Shown: positions 17,422-26,561 of the stretch, in pieces
Numbering within the stretch: position 1 is the stretch's first letter
Layout: every line of letters starts with the position of its first letter
Origin: Rhizobium sp. SEMIA4064
GTDB lineage: Bacteria > Pseudomonadota > Alphaproteobacteria > Rhizobiales > Rhizobiaceae
DNA: 64,000 nucleotides
Assembly: GCF_003025035.1 (NCBI RefSeq)
Contig: NZ_PYJN01000019.1
Coordinates: 496,001-560,000, forward strand
Direction of reading: 5' to 3'
Program-made: the position numbers and the translations under genes
Notes under the pieces: generated by a model
Told to the model about the DNA's origin: nothing
What the model saw: the letters and a program-made list of their open reading frames with translations, nothing else
The model's database searches: none

Positions 17422-18582
17422 ATGAAGCATCTGCTGAAACCATGCACGGCTGCGCTCGCATGTTTAAGTTTCGCCACGCAGGTCATCGCCGCTGAGCCGC
17501 TGAAGACGCTCGGCAAAGGCGAAGGTGCCGTCAGCATCGTTGCTTGGTCCGGCTATATCGAGCGCGGCGAGAGCGACAAGAATTACGATTGGGTCACCCA
17601 ATTCGAAAAGGACACGGGCTGCAAGGTGAGCGTTAAGACCGCCGCCACCTCCGATGAAATGGTCGCGCTGATGAACGAAGGCGGCTTCGATCTTGTGACC
17701 GCCTCAGGCGACGCGTCGCTGCGCCTCGTTGCCGGCAAGCGTGTCCAGCCGATCAACACCGATCTGATTCCGAGCTGGAAAAATCTGGATGAACGTTTGA
17801 AAAATGCGCCATGGCATACCGTCAACGGTGTGCACTACGGCGTGCCCTATCTCTGGGGGCCGAACGTGCTGATGTACAATACCGACACCTTCAAGGATCA
17901 AGCACCCAAGAGCTGGAAAGTCGTCTTCGAGGAAATGACCCTGCCGGACGGCAAGTCCAACAAGGGCCGCGTTCAGGCCTATGACGGCCCGATCTATATC
18001 GCCGATGCTGCGCTTTATCTGATGGCCCACAAGCCGGAACTCGGCATCAAGGACCCCTACGAACTCAACGAAGACCAGTACAAGGCCGCCCTCGACCTTC
18101 TGCGCGGCCAGCGCAAGCTCGTCAGCCGTTATTGGCACGATGCGATGATCCAGACGGACGACTTCAAGAACGAAGGCGTCGTCGCTTCCGGCTCCTGGCC
18201 CTTCCAGGTGAACCTGCTGCAGGCGGACAAGCAGAAGATCGGCTCGACCTTCCCGGATGAAGGCACGACCGGATGGGCCGATACCACCATGCTGCATGCC
18301 GACAGCGAGCATCCGAACTGCGCCTATATGTGGATGGAACATTCGCTGCAGGCCAAGGTACAGGGCGATGCAGCCGCCTGGTTCGGTGCGGTGCCCTCGG
18401 TTCCCGCCGCCTGCAAGGGCGACGAGCTCCTGACCGACAGCGGCTGCGCCACCAACGGCTACGACCATTTCGACAAGATCAAGTTCTGGAAAACCCCGGT
18501 TGCCAAGTGCACGACGGAGAGCGAATGCGTACCCTACCATCGCTGGGTTTCAGACTATATCGGCGTGATTGGGGGCAGATAG
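17422..18582 (+). CDS. Polyamine-type ABC transporter substrate-binding protein (PotD/PotF-like)
   Basis: 386 residues. Signal peptide MKHLLKPCTAALACLSFATQVIAA, cleavage near residue 24. The mature chain opens with GAVSIVAWSGYIERG, the usual start of spermidine/putrescine-type family-1 binding proteins, and contains YGVPYLWGPNVLMYN, the family's ligand-pocket region. It delivers substrate to the permease pair encoded downstream. ATG at 17422 with GGGAGAG upstream. The linked aminoaldehyde dehydrogenase supports putrescine or a related diamine; exact specificity is inferred. Confidence 0.88.
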   Translation: MKHLLKPCTAALACLSFATQVIAAEPLKTLGKGEGAVSIVAWSGYIERGESDKNYDWVTQFEKDTGCKVSVKTAATSDEMVALMNEGGFDLVTASGDASLRLVAGKRVQPINTDLIPSWKNLDERLKNAPWHTVNGVHYGVPYLWGPNVLMYNTDTFKDQAPKSWKVVFEEMTLPDGKSNKGRVQAYDGPIYIADAALYLMAHKPELGIKDPYELNEDQYKAALDLLRGQRKLVSRYWHDAMIQTDDFKNEGVVASGSWPFQVNLLQADKQKIGSTFPDEGTTGWADTTMLHADSEHPNCAYMWMEHSLQAKVQGDAAAWFGAVPSVPAACKGDELLTDSGCATNGYDHFDKIKFWKTPVAKCTTESECVPYHRWVSDYIGVIGGR

Positions 18583-18747
18583 TTCACGCCGATAATGGCG
18601 ACCGCCTCTCCAGCCTAAGAGCGCGATCGCATCGGGACGATGAGGGGCCCGAATCTGACGCCCCTCATCGCCTCGTCGAGCCTCTTCCAAACGGAGAGGC
18701 GCGACGGAACAATATGCCCTTCACCTCCGCATACCCGGGAGCATCCC

Positions 18748-19734
18748 ATGACCGCCGTTCGTTTCCAGCAGGTATCGCGCCATTTCGGCCAGGTCCGCGC
18801 CGTTGACCGCGTCGATCTGGAGATCGCGTCCGGCGAATTCTTTGCCATGCTCGGTCCCTCGGGCTCCGGCAAAACCACTTGCCTCAGGCTGATTGCCGGT
18901 TTCGAGCAACCGACCGGCGGCCATATCGAGATCTTCGGCGAAACCGCCGAGGGCGTGCCGCCCTATCGTCGCAACGTCAACACCGTCTTTCAGGACTACG
19001 CCCTCTTTCCGCATCTCAATATCCTCGACAACGTCGCCTATGGGCTGATGGTCAAGGGCATCGGCAAGACCGAAAGGCTGAGAGCCGCCGAACAGGCGCT
19101 CGAATTGGTGAAGCTGCCGGGTTATGGCAACCGCCGCCCCGGCCAGCTCTCCGGCGGCCAGCGCCAACGCGTGGCGCTCGCCCGCGCACTCGTCAACAAG
19201 CCGAAGGTGCTGCTGCTCGACGAACCGCTCGGCGCACTGGACCTGAAACTGCGCGAGCAGATGCAGGAGGAGCTGAAGAGCCTTCAGCGGGCGCTCGGCA
19301 TCACCTTCGTCTTCGTCACCCACGATCAGGGCGAAGCTCTCTCCATGGCCGACCGCGTCGCCGTCTTCAACAATGGCAGGATCGTGCAGGAGGGCACGCC
19401 GCACGATATCTATCAGCGGCCGAAGACCCGGTTCGTCGCCGATTTCGTCGGTTCTTCCAATGTAATCGCCCCTGAGACGATGTCATCGCTCGGCGGCGAA
19501 CGACGCTGGGCAAGCCTGCGGCCGGAAGCGATACGACTGACGCAGGATGCCGGCGTTCCGGCGACGGTGCAGGCGACGAGCTTCCTCGGCGCCGCCACCC
19601 GGCTTTCGGTGGAAGCGCAGGGCACGCGCATGCATGTCACCCTGCCCGCCGGCCAACCCATTCCCGACACCGGCGCCTCGGTGCGCATCGCCTGGCTGCC
19701 TGCCGATATTCATTACATGGACGACGCCGCATGA
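18748..19734 (+). CDS. Polyamine-type ABC transporter ATP-binding protein (PotA-like)
   Basis: 328 residues. Walker A GPSGSGKTTCLRL (residues about 37-49), signature [15 protein letters not shown], Walker B VLLLDEPLGALD, and H-loop VFVTHDQGEALS, followed by a short TOBE-type C-terminal domain. The Cys after GSGKTT is common in PotA proteins. It energises uptake for the permease pair; its TGA overlaps the next gene's ATG (ATGA). It starts 165 bp after the binding-protein stop, a spacing that permits a separate expression level. Confidence 0.92.
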   Translation: MTAVRFQQVSRHFGQVRAVDRVDLEIASGEFFAMLGPSGSGKTTCLRLIAGFEQPTGGHIEIFGETAEGVPPYRRNVNTVFQDYALFPHLNILDNVAYGLMVKGIGKTERLRAAEQALELVKLPGYGNRRPGQLSGGQRQRVALARALVNKPKVLLLDEPLGALDLKLREQMQEELKSLQRALGITFVFVTHDQGEALSMADRVAVFNNGRIVQEGTPHDIYQRPKTRFVADFVGSSNVIAPETMSSLGGERRWASLRPEAIRLTQDAGVPATVQATSFLGAATRLSVEAQGTRMHVTLPAGQPIPDTGASVRIAWLPADIHYMDDAA

Positions 19735-20696
19735 CAGCCGCCGCCATCGCCGCACCCGCGGCCACCTCGATCCTGCCACGCCGGGGCGGTTTCTTCGGCC
19801 GCCTCTCCGATCTCTTCTGGCGCCACCCGAAGCTGCTGCTCTTCCTGATGTTGACGCCGCCGCTGCTCTGGCTCGGCATCATCTATATCGGCTCTCTGAT
19901 CGCGCTGCTGCTGCAGAGCTTCTTCTCGATCGACGACTTCTCCGGGATGGTGAACTACGAATTCACGCTGGCGACCTATGCGCAGCTTTTGAATTCCGCC
20001 AATTTCGACATCATCATCCGCACGGTCATCATGGCGGCGCTGGTAACTATCGCCTCCTCCTTCGTCGCCTTCCCCATCGCCTATTATGCGGCGCGGTACG
20101 CCAAGGGAAAATGGAAGGCGCTGTTCTATCTCGGTGTCATGCTGCCGCTCTGGTCGAGCTATCTGGTCAAGGTCTATGCCTGGAAGCTGATCCTCGCCAA
20201 GGAAGGCATTTTGACCTGGCTTTTCGACAAGCTCTGTCTCGGCTGGCTGCTCGACGGCGTGCTCAACCTGCCCATCGTCGGCGGCAATTCGCTGTCGGTG
20301 AGTTATATCGGTACCTTCCTCGTCTTCGTCTATATCTGGCTGCCCTATATGATCCTGCCGACGCAGGCAGCCCTTGAGCGCGTGCCCACCAATCTCCTCG
20401 AAGCCTCGGCCGATCTCGGCGCCACGCCGAACCAGACCTTCCGCACGGTGCTGCTGCCACTGGCGCTGCCCGGCGTCGTCGCCGGCTCGATCTTCACCTT
20501 CTCGCTGACGCTTGGCGATTATATCATCCCGCAGATCATCGGCTCTTCGCGCCTCTTCATCGGCCAGGCCGTCTATGCGCAGCAGGGCACGGCCGGCAAC
20601 GTGCCGCTCGCCGCCGCCTTTTCGGTCGTGCCGATCGTCATCATGGCCATCTATCTCTGGATCGCCAAGAAACAGGGGGCTTTCGATGCGCTCTGA
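19731..20696 (+). CDS. Polyamine-type ABC transporter permease 1 (PotB-like)
   Basis: 321 residues, about six membrane helices; the first ([20 protein letters not shown]) follows a 35-residue cytoplasmic start. The EAA loop that docks the ATPase is [20 protein letters not shown]. It overlaps the ATPase gene by 4 bp and the second permease by 11 bp, so the three are translationally coupled. Confidence 0.92.
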   Translation: MTAAAIAAPAATSILPRRGGFFGRLSDLFWRHPKLLLFLMLTPPLLWLGIIYIGSLIALLLQSFFSIDDFSGMVNYEFTLATYAQLLNSANFDIIIRTVIMAALVTIASSFVAFPIAYYAARYAKGKWKALFYLGVMLPLWSSYLVKVYAWKLILAKEGILTWLFDKLCLGWLLDGVLNLPIVGGNSLSVSYIGTFLVFVYIWLPYMILPTQAALERVPTNLLEASADLGATPNQTFRTVLLPLALPGVVAGSIFTFSLTLGDYIIPQIIGSSRLFIGQAVYAQQGTAGNVPLAAAFSVVPIVIMAIYLWIAKKQGAFDAL

Positions 20697-21501
20697 TCGC
20701 GGCCAACAGGCTTCCCTGCCCTTGAAGATCGGCGCCACCTGCGGGCTGCTCTTCCTGCATCTGCCGATCCTGCTGATCTTCGTCTATGCCTTCACGACCG
20801 AGGAAAAGAGCTACCAATGGCCGCCGCCGGGCCTCACCCTGCAATGGTTCGGCATTGCCTGGAACCGGCCGGATGTCTGGTCGTCCTTGGCGCTGTCGGT
20901 GCAGGTAGCGACCGTCGCAACCGCGATCGCTCTGGTGCTCGGGACGCTCTGTGCTGCCGCCGTCAGCCAGACAAAATTCTTCGGCCGCGAGGCAATCTCG
21001 CTGCTGGTGATCCTGCCGATCGCGCTTCCCGGCATCATCACCGGCATAGCGCTGCGCTCGGCCTTCAGCCTGTTCGATATTCCCTTCTCCGTCTGGACGA
21101 TCGTTCTCGGCCACGCCACCTTCTGCGTCGTCGTGGTCTATAACAACGCCGTCGCCCGTTTCCGCCGCACCTCCGGCTCGCTGATCGAAGCCTCGATGGA
21201 CCTCGGCGCCGACGGTTTCCAGACCTTCCGCCATATCATCCTGCCGAATATAGGCACGGCGCTACTCGCCGGCGGCATGCTCGCCTTCGCGCTGTCCTTC
21301 GACGAAGTCATCGTCACCACCTTCACCGGTGGCCAGCAGATGACCTTGCCGATCTGGATGCTGGAAGAGTTGATCCGTCCACGCCAGCGCCCCGTCACCA
21401 ATGTCGTCGCCATGGTCGTGGTGCTCGTCACCTTCCTGCCGATCCTGGCAGCCTACTATCTTACCCGCGACGGCGACCAGATCGCCGGCGGCGGCAAATG
21501 A
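20686..21501 (+). CDS. Polyamine-type ABC transporter permease 2 (PotC-like)
   Basis: 271 residues, about six membrane helices, beginning [20 protein letters not shown]; the EAA loop is [20 protein letters not shown]. The ATG at 20686 overlaps the end of the first permease; the longer in-frame reading from 20512 would overlap it by almost 190 bp and adds a Ser/Arg-rich non-membrane stretch. The aldehyde dehydrogenase starts 13 bp downstream. Confidence 0.92.
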   Translation: MRSDRGQQASLPLKIGATCGLLFLHLPILLIFVYAFTTEEKSYQWPPPGLTLQWFGIAWNRPDVWSSLALSVQVATVATAIALVLGTLCAAAVSQTKFFGREAISLLVILPIALPGIITGIALRSAFSLFDIPFSVWTIVLGHATFCVVVVYNNAVARFRRTSGSLIEASMDLGADGFQTFRHIILPNIGTALLAGGMLAFALSFDEVIVTTFTGGQQMTLPIWMLEELIRPRQRPVTNVVAMVVVLVTFLPILAAYYLTRDGDQIAGGGK

Positions 21502-21514
21502 AAGGGAGATAATA

Positions 21515-22942
21515 ATGGATACCCAAATGCTGATCGGCTCCCGCTTTGAGGCCGGCACGGAAACGGAAGAGCATATCCTCAACCCGAAGACCGGGGAGAC
21601 GGTGCTCAACCTGCCGGAGGCCTCGCTCAGCCAGATCGACATTGCCGTCGACGCCGCCGAAAAGGCCTTCACGAGCTGGTCGCAGACGACACCCGCGCAG
21701 CGCTCCACCTATCTCCTGAAGATTGCCGATGCCATCGAGAAAGATGCCGAGGGCTTTGCAACGCTGGAAGCGCTGAACTGCGGCAAGCCGATCAATGCCG
21801 TCCTGAATGACGAAATCCCCGCCATCGTCGATTGCTACCGCTTCTTCGCCGGGGCGGTGCGCAACCTGCATGGCCCCGTTGCCGGCGAATATCTGCCCGG
21901 CCACACCTCGATGATCCGCCGCGATCCGATCGGCATCGTCGGCTCGATCGCGCCGTGGAACTACCCGTTGATGATGATGGCATGGAAACTGGCACCGGCC
22001 ATTGCCGGCGGCAACACCGTCGTCTTCAAGCCCTCCGAACAAACGCCACTGACGGCACTGAAGATGGCGAAACTCTTGGCGGATATCCTGCCGGAAGGTG
22101 TCGTCAACGTCATTCTCGGTCGCGGCGAAAGCGTCGGCAATGCGTTGATCAACCACCCCAAGATCAGCATGGTCTCCATCACCGGCGATGTCGCCACCGG
22201 CAAGAAAGTGTTGCAGGCCGCGGCCAAAACGGTGAAGCGCACGCATCTCGAACTCGGCGGCAAGGCTCCGGTCATCGTCTTCGACGATGCCGATATCGAT
22301 GCCGTCGTCGCTGGTATCAGAACCTTCGGCTATTACAATGCCGGCCAGGACTGCACCGCCGCCTGCCGCATCTATGCCGATGCCAAAGTCTATGACAATT
22401 TCGTCGCCGACCTCACTTCCGCTGTCTCCAGCATCAAGTTCAATCTGGGCGACGACACGGAAAACGAAATCGGTCCACTGATCTCCAAGCGCCAGCGCGA
22501 CCGCGTCGAAAGCTTCGTCACCCGCGCCGCCGAACACAAGCACATGGAAATCACCACCGGCGGCAAGACCTCTGGTGATCGTGGCTTCTTCTATGCCCCG
22601 ACCGTGGTTGCCGGCGCTACGCAGGATGACGAGATCGTCCGCCGCGAAGTCTTTGGTCCCGTCGTCTCGGTCACCCGCTTCACCAGCGCCGACGATGCCG
22701 TTGCCTGGGCCAACGACAGCGACTACGGCCTTGCCTCCTCCGTCTGGACCAAGGACGTCAGCCGCGGCATGCAAACCGCCGCCCGCCTGCAATACGGCTG
22801 CACTTGGATCAACACCCACTTCATGCTGGTCAACGAAATGCCGCATGGTGGCCTGAAGCAATCCGGCTATGGCAAGGACATGTCGGTCTACGCGATCGAA
22901 GACTACACCGCCGTCCGCCACGTCATGATCAATCACGGATGA
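21515..22942 (+). CDS. Gamma-aminobutyraldehyde-type aldehyde dehydrogenase
   Basis: 475 residues, the length of E. coli PatD (474). NAD-dependent aldehyde dehydrogenase: cofactor-site [18 protein letters not shown], general base in LELGGKAP, catalytic Cys in [11 protein letters not shown], and a C-terminal [15 protein letters not shown]. Members of this subgroup oxidise 4-aminobutyraldehyde (to GABA), betaine aldehyde or related amino-aldehydes; the coupling to a polyamine importer favours the first. GAAAGGGAGAT gives a strong ribosome-binding site. No amine aminotransferase is present in the window, so the first oxidation step must be encoded elsewhere. Confidence 0.9.
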   Translation: MDTQMLIGSRFEAGTETEEHILNPKTGETVLNLPEASLSQIDIAVDAAEKAFTSWSQTTPAQRSTYLLKIADAIEKDAEGFATLEALNCGKPINAVLNDEIPAIVDCYRFFAGAVRNLHGPVAGEYLPGHTSMIRRDPIGIVGSIAPWNYPLMMMAWKLAPAIAGGNTVVFKPSEQTPLTALKMAKLLADILPEGVVNVILGRGESVGNALINHPKISMVSITGDVATGKKVLQAAAKTVKRTHLELGGKAPVIVFDDADIDAVVAGIRTFGYYNAGQDCTAACRIYADAKVYDNFVADLTSAVSSIKFNLGDDTENEIGPLISKRQRDRVESFVTRAAEHKHMEITTGGKTSGDRGFFYAPTVVAGATQDDEIVRREVFGPVVSVTRFTSADDAVAWANDSDYGLASSVWTKDVSRGMQTAARLQYGCTWINTHFMLVNEMPHGGLKQSGYGKDMSVYAIEDYTAVRHVMINHG

Positions 22943-22970
22943 GGGTGAGGCGCGGTTCGGTGTAACCGAA

Positions 22971-22995
22971 GCAATCGGCCCAATGGGTCGATTGC
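22971..22995 (+). terminator. Hairpin downstream of the polyamine operon
   Basis: 11-bp stem (GCAATCGGCCC with GGGTCGATTGC, one G-T pair) and an AAT loop, 28 bp after the dehydrogenase stop. No T run follows, so it may be a weak terminator or an mRNA-end structure. Confidence 0.45.
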
Positions 22996-23064
22996 TGCGC
23001 CGAACGCCCAGAGCATGCGGCAGGGCCAAGGGTCATTCCAACCCCCGACGATCGAAACGGCATC

Positions 23065-23089
23065 GGAACAATTTCCCCTTTTCTGCGTC
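23065..23089 (+). promoter_or_regulatory. EcfG-type general stress promoter before the DUF1328 gene
   Basis: GGAAC (23065-23069), 16-bp spacer, CGTC (23086-23089). The published EcfG/RpoE2 consensus in alphaproteobacteria is GGAAC-N16/17-CGTT, so there is one mismatch. It would place the transcript start about 25 bp before the ATG. Confidence 0.6.
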
Positions 23090-23121
23090 TTCATTAGGCG
23101 CAACGCAGAGGAGATTTCCTA

Positions 23122-23295
23122 ATGCTGAAATGGGCCCTCATATTCTTCGTGATTTCCCTGATCGCCGGCTTTTTCGGCTTTTCCGGTGTCTCGGCCGCAA
23201 CGGCGACGATCGCCCGCGTGCTTTTCGCGCTCTTCCTGATCGTCTTCCTGGTCTTCCTGATCATGGCGGTGATGGCCGGCAACGCCGTGCTCTAA
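23122..23295 (+). CDS. DUF1328 (YtjA-like) small membrane protein
   Basis: 57 residues, starting [20 protein letters not shown] and ending VMAGNAVL: two hydrophobic helices with a short [12 protein letters not shown] turn, the standard length and pattern of DUF1328 inner-membrane proteins, whose function is unknown. The ribosome-binding site GAGGAG is ideally placed. It stands alone with an EcfG-type stress promoter and converges on the DUF1345 gene. In several bacteria such proteins are stress- or stationary-phase induced; I infer the same here from the promoter. Confidence 0.88.
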   Translation: MLKWALIFFVISLIAGFFGFSGVSAATATIARVLFALFLIVFLVFLIMAVMAGNAVL

Positions 23296-23333
23296 ACAGA
23301 CGATGACTCACCTATGCTTTGGAGGGCGGCGAG

Positions 23334-24008
23334 CTACACCAGGCTCGCCCCGACATTGATAGCAAGGGCCAGGATCGTCGTGTTGAACAGGAACGACAGA
23401 ATGGCATGCAGCAGCACCAGCTTGCGCATGCTGACGGTGGATACGCCGATATCGGCGGTTTGGGCGGCAACGCCGATGGTGAAGGAGAAATAGAGGAAAT
23501 CCCAATAGATGGGCTCCTCCACCGGCTCGGCGAATTTCAACCCCTGCCCCTTGCCCGGACCGCGATAGAATCGGTGCGCATAGTGGACAGTGAACAGCAT
23601 GTGCAGGAACACCCAGGAAATCAGGATCGTCACGATCGCCATTGCCGCGCGGAAAAACGCCACCTCCGGCGGCGCTTCCTTGACGCCGAGGAGTTCCAGA
23701 GCGATGCCGCCGATACTGGCAATTGCGGCAGCGATCGATAGGAACAGCAGAACTGCGTCCGAAAAATCGAGATCGGCCGAACGCTTGCGAATGCGATGCA
23801 CATCGGATGTCAGCATCCGGTACAGGCTGTACGCGATGTAGACGATGGCGGTGGCATTCCAGCCGATGAGAATGTTGCCCGCATTGAATGCACGCGAGGT
23901 CAGAAGCAGGAAGAACACGATGCCGGCTGCGACGCTGACCAGAATTACCTGATGCTTGTGCAACAGCATGGCGGCCCCGAAACGATGGTGCGGTTCGTCC
24001 ATGCGCAT
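23334..24008 (-). CDS. DUF1345 integral membrane protein
   Basis: 224 residues with about five to six hydrophobic helices. The family-typical segment EPIYWDFLYFSFTIGVAAQT (residues about 168-187), with AQTADIGVST following, is clear. Function unknown; DUF1345 proteins sit in the inner membrane. Residues 1-20 (MRMDEPHHRFGAAMLLHKHQ) are cytoplasmic and His-rich. GGGAGATCGGC precedes the ATG. It lies downstream of the long minus-strand operon but is separated from it by a terminator. Confidence 0.85.
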   Translation of the reverse strand: MRMDEPHHRFGAAMLLHKHQVILVSVAAGIVFFLLLTSRAFNAGNILIGWNATAIVYIAYSLYRMLTSDVHRIRKRSADLDFSDAVLLFLSIAAAIASIGGIALELLGVKEAPPEVAFFRAAMAIVTILISWVFLHMLFTVHYAHRFYRGPGKGQGLKFAEPVEEPIYWDFLYFSFTIGVAAQTADIGVSTVSMRKLVLLHAILSFLFNTTILALAINVGASLV

Positions 24009-24068
24009 GCCGATCTCCCATTCGCTGAATATGTATCAGATATAGATTCACTGACGAAGGTGGCAAAC

Positions 24069-24096
24069 AAAAAGAGGCCCCGCAATGCGAGGCCTC
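24069..24096 (-). terminator. Rho-independent terminator of the ten-gene sugar operon
   Basis: On the minus strand GAGGCC pairs with GGCCTC, with an inner CGCA/TGCG pairing, followed by TTTTTGTTTG. It begins 23 bp after the SDR stop and marks the operon's end. Confidence 0.82.
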
Positions 24097-24118
24097 CGCT
24101 TCCGGAAAAGATGCTGAT

Positions 24119-24850
24119 TCAAGCTGTCCAGCCACCGTCGATGACATGGATCTGACCGGTGGTGAAGCCCGCTTCGTCGCCGGCCAGATAGGTCACCAGC
24201 GCTGCGATCTCGTTGGCGTCGGCGATGCGGCCCATCGGCTGGCGGGCGATGAAGTCGGTCATGGCCTTCTCATAATCGCCGGTGGCGCGCAGGCGCTCAT
24301 GCAGCGACGGGCTATCGACCGTGCCGGGGCAAATGGCATTGGCGCGGATACCCTTGGCGACGAAATCGGCGGCGATCGACTTGGTGAGACCGATCACGGC
24401 TGCCTTGGAGGCGCAATAGGCGAAGCGATTCGGCACGCCCTTCACGCTGGAGGCGACCGAGGACATGTTGACGATCGAGCCTTTGCCCTTCTCGAGCATA
24501 CCCGACAGGAAGGTGCGGCAGGTCGTGTACATCGCCTTGGCATTGAGATTGAAGGAGAAATCCCAATCCTTCTCTTCGCAGTCGAGAATGGTGCCGGCAT
24601 GCACGAAGCCGGCGCAATTGAAGAGCACGTCGATCGGGCCGAGTTCGTCGGCGTAAGCCTTGACCGCAGCACTGTCGAGGACGTTCAGCACATGCTTGCT
24701 GGCGCCTTCCAGCGTCGAAAGCGTCTGCTCGTTGATGTCGGTGGCGTAGACATGCGCACCGAGCGAAATGAAGCGCTCCGCCGTGGCGCGGCCAATGCCC
24801 TGTCCCGCCGCCGTGATGACGACCTTCTTGCCTTCCAATCCGTGACTCAT
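24119..24850 (-). CDS. Short-chain dehydrogenase/reductase (sugar-acid or 3-hydroxyacid type)
   Basis: 243 residues, classical SDR. The cofactor loop is TAAGQGIGRA (residues about 11-20), with TDIN suggesting NAD preference; NCAG follows at the usual place, the catalytic Ser is in NMSSVASS and Tyr/Lys in YCASKAA; ICPGTVDSPSL is the usual loop after the active site. It resembles the group holding 2-keto-3-deoxy-L-fuconate dehydrogenases and type 2 3-hydroxybutyrate dehydrogenases. Last gene of the operon, 115 bp after the binding-protein-like gene, with a repeat element between. The ATG at 24850 was chosen; a longer reading to 24898 would enter the repeat. Confidence 0.88.
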   Translation of the reverse strand: MSHGLEGKKVVITAAGQGIGRATAERFISLGAHVYATDINEQTLSTLEGASKHVLNVLDSAAVKAYADELGPIDVLFNCAGFVHAGTILDCEEKDWDFSFNLNAKAMYTTCRTFLSGMLEKGKGSIVNMSSVASSVKGVPNRFAYCASKAAVIGLTKSIAADFVAKGIRANAICPGTVDSPSLHERLRATGDYEKAMTDFIARQPMGRIADANEIAALVTYLAGDEAGFTTGQIHVIDGGWTA

Positions 24851-24872
24851 AATCCTAATCCTTTCCTCCAGG

Positions 24873-24937
24873 GCATGATCCCGGGACCGAAAGGCCACGA
24901 AACGAAAACGCGTGGTTGCTTGCGGATAAGATCATGC
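24873..24937. repeat. GCATGATC/GATCATGC palindromic repeat (copy 1)
   Basis: Outer arms GCATGATC (24873-24880) and GATCATGC (24930-24937) are perfectly inverted. It lies inside the sugar operon between the binding-protein-like gene and the SDR. Related copies are at 43006-43072, 44384-44429 and 61291-61334. Confidence 0.75.
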
Positions 24938-24965
24938 GAAAACAAACAGCTAAAGCCGCCTTGCC

Positions 24966-26099
24966 CTAGCTTTCGAACGATTGCGCGAAGAGCTGGTTGA
25001 GCTTGTCGATGAGGACTGTATGCCGCGCGGCGGTACGCAGTCCATTGTTAATAATATCAGAAGCTTCGCTCTGGAAAGCCATGTAGCCGTCATGACGTGG
25101 CCGGACATAGGCGCCCTCCAGCGTAGCGCGCGTATTGCGGTAGAAATCGAGCGTCGGCGCGTTGACGGCATCGCTCACCCAGGCATCGGCGTGGCCCGGT
25201 TGGCCATTGCCGCTGGCATAGGCGCCTGCCTGCACCGGCCCGCTGGCGATCCAACGTGCAAAGGCCTTGGCTTCCTCCGGCATCTGCGTCCGGGCCGAAA
25301 CGGCAATACCGGTGCCGCCGAGCGCCGAGCCGTTGGGCGCACGACCGTCGATCACCGGCATGTCGGCAAAGGCCAAGCGCGCCGGTCGGAATCCGGCGAA
25401 GGAATAGCTGACGTAGCCGTAGACGAAGGGAACGACGTCATAGGGGCAATCCGGCTGGCTCATGAGATCGAAGACAGCGATCGGGTCCATATCGTAACAT
25501 TTCGCATCCATGCCGCCGACGATCCGTGCCATCCAATCGAGCACGGCTTCCCCATCCGCCTTGGCGATGCACTCCGGCCCTTCGACGCTGCACGGCGTGC
25601 CGAGATGCGCCGCAAGCGTGAAGAAGGTCATCAGCACATGCGGCGACCGCATCGGCAGGATCGCCTTGGCCTTGGCCGCCAGCGAGACGATTTCGGCAAG
25701 ATCGGTGACCGGGCCGCTCAACCGATCAGGCCGGTAAGCCTGAACCTGCGTTGCCGCATCGAGCGGGAATGCCCACTGCCGGCCCTGCCAGTTGTAGCTC
25801 GGATAGGAGCGCCCGACCGTGCCTGCGGCGATTGCAGCAAGCTCTTCGGCATGCGCAGCATCTTCAAGCGGCAGCAGGCAGTCCTCGCGGGTGATCTGGC
25901 CGACATGCGGATGATCGATGACGATGAGGTCGTAGGCAGCAGCCAGCTCTTCGACCGGAAAAGTTTCGAAATCCTGCAGCGAGCGCTTCTCCCAGACGAC
26001 CTCGACGCCGGTCTTTTCCTTCCAGATGGCCGAGCAAGCCACCATCGGATCGTAGCCGCGCGGATGCGACCAGGTCATTCCCTTGAGTTGCGCCATCAT
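24966..26099 (-). CDS. Solute-binding-protein-fold protein without a signal peptide
   Basis: 377 residues related to family-1 extracellular solute-binding proteins (opening LKGMTWSHPRGYDPMVACSA, then VVWEKRSLQDFETFPVEELA, central ALGGTGIAVSA, end YVRPRHDGYMAFQSEASDII). Unlike the true importer binding protein in this operon, its N-terminus (MMAQLKGMTW) has no signal peptide or lipobox and begins directly with the first beta strand, so it should be cytoplasmic. The ribosome-binding site GAGAGA lies just upstream. It is 6 bp from the MaoC gene, so the two are tightly coupled. Possible roles are intracellular ligand sensor, scaffold or substrate carrier; none is shown. Confidence 0.82.
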   Translation of the reverse strand: MMAQLKGMTWSHPRGYDPMVACSAIWKEKTGVEVVWEKRSLQDFETFPVEELAAAYDLIVIDHPHVGQITREDCLLPLEDAAHAEELAAIAAGTVGRSYPSYNWQGRQWAFPLDAATQVQAYRPDRLSGPVTDLAEIVSLAAKAKAILPMRSPHVLMTFFTLAAHLGTPCSVEGPECIAKADGEAVLDWMARIVGGMDAKCYDMDPIAVFDLMSQPDCPYDVVPFVYGYVSYSFAGFRPARLAFADMPVIDGRAPNGSALGGTGIAVSARTQMPEEAKAFARWIASGPVQAGAYASGNGQPGHADAWVSDAVNAPTLDFYRNTRATLEGAYVRPRHDGYMAFQSEASDIINNGLRTAARHTVLIDKLNQLFAQSFES

Positions 26100-26105
26100 T
26101 CTCTC

Positions 26106-26558
26106 TCAGTTTGCCGCTTTGCGCTCGACGATCAGGATATGGTCTGCGGCAAGCACCACCTCGCCGCGCTGGTTCAGCACTTCGCAGCGTTCGACGACCC
26201 GGCCGGACGCCGGACGTTTCGGATCGTCCTCTTTCGCCGATATCGTCACCCGCGTGCGGATCGTATCGCCGATATGGACTGGGCGGATGAACCGCAGCCG
26301 GTCGTAGCCATAGGAAAAGGCGACGGGATTGATGAGTGATGCCGTCAGCCCGACGCCGATCGAAAAGATCATCGTGCCATGGGCAATGCGCTGACCGCCC
26401 GGCAAGGTCTTGGCGAATTCCGCATCCATATGATGCGGAAAGAAATCGCCGGTGTGCCCGGCATGGACGACGAAATCGGTCTCGGTGATCGTCCGTCCTG
26501 TCGTCGTGCGAACGTGGCCAAGCTCATAGTCTTCGAAGTAGATCATCTGTTCAGCCAT
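26106..26558 (-). CDS. MaoC-family hydratase/dehydratase 1
   Basis: 150 residues, a single hot-dog domain. The R-hydratase catalytic Asp/His pair is in the [12 protein letters not shown] stretch (residues about 37-48), with the family-typical [15 protein letters not shown] helix after it and [19 protein letters not shown] at the dimer strand. MaoC proteins hydrate enoyl-CoA thioesters or dehydrate the hydroxyacyl form. It lies 3 bp after the Gfo/Idh gene and 6 bp before the binding-protein-like gene. A clear paralogue (MaoC 2) is on the opposite arm of the locus. Substrate unknown. Confidence 0.9.
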   Translation of the reverse strand: MAEQMIYFEDYELGHVRTTTGRTITETDFVVHAGHTGDFFPHHMDAEFAKTLPGGQRIAHGTMIFSIGVGLTASLINPVAFSYGYDRLRFIRPVHIGDTIRTRVTISAKEDDPKRPASGRVVERCEVLNQRGEVVLAADHILIVERKAAN

Positions 26559-26561
26559 CGC

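Noticed and set aside
21461..23029. Minus-strand open frame of over 500 codons opposite the aldehyde dehydrogenase
   Set aside because: A shadow of the GC-rich coding strand; the plus strand has all aldehyde dehydrogenase catalytic motifs.
24981..26339. Long plus-strand open frame opposite the signal-less binding protein and MaoC genes
   Set aside because: Arg/His-rich translation with no domain; the minus strand carries two recognisable families with ribosome-binding sites.
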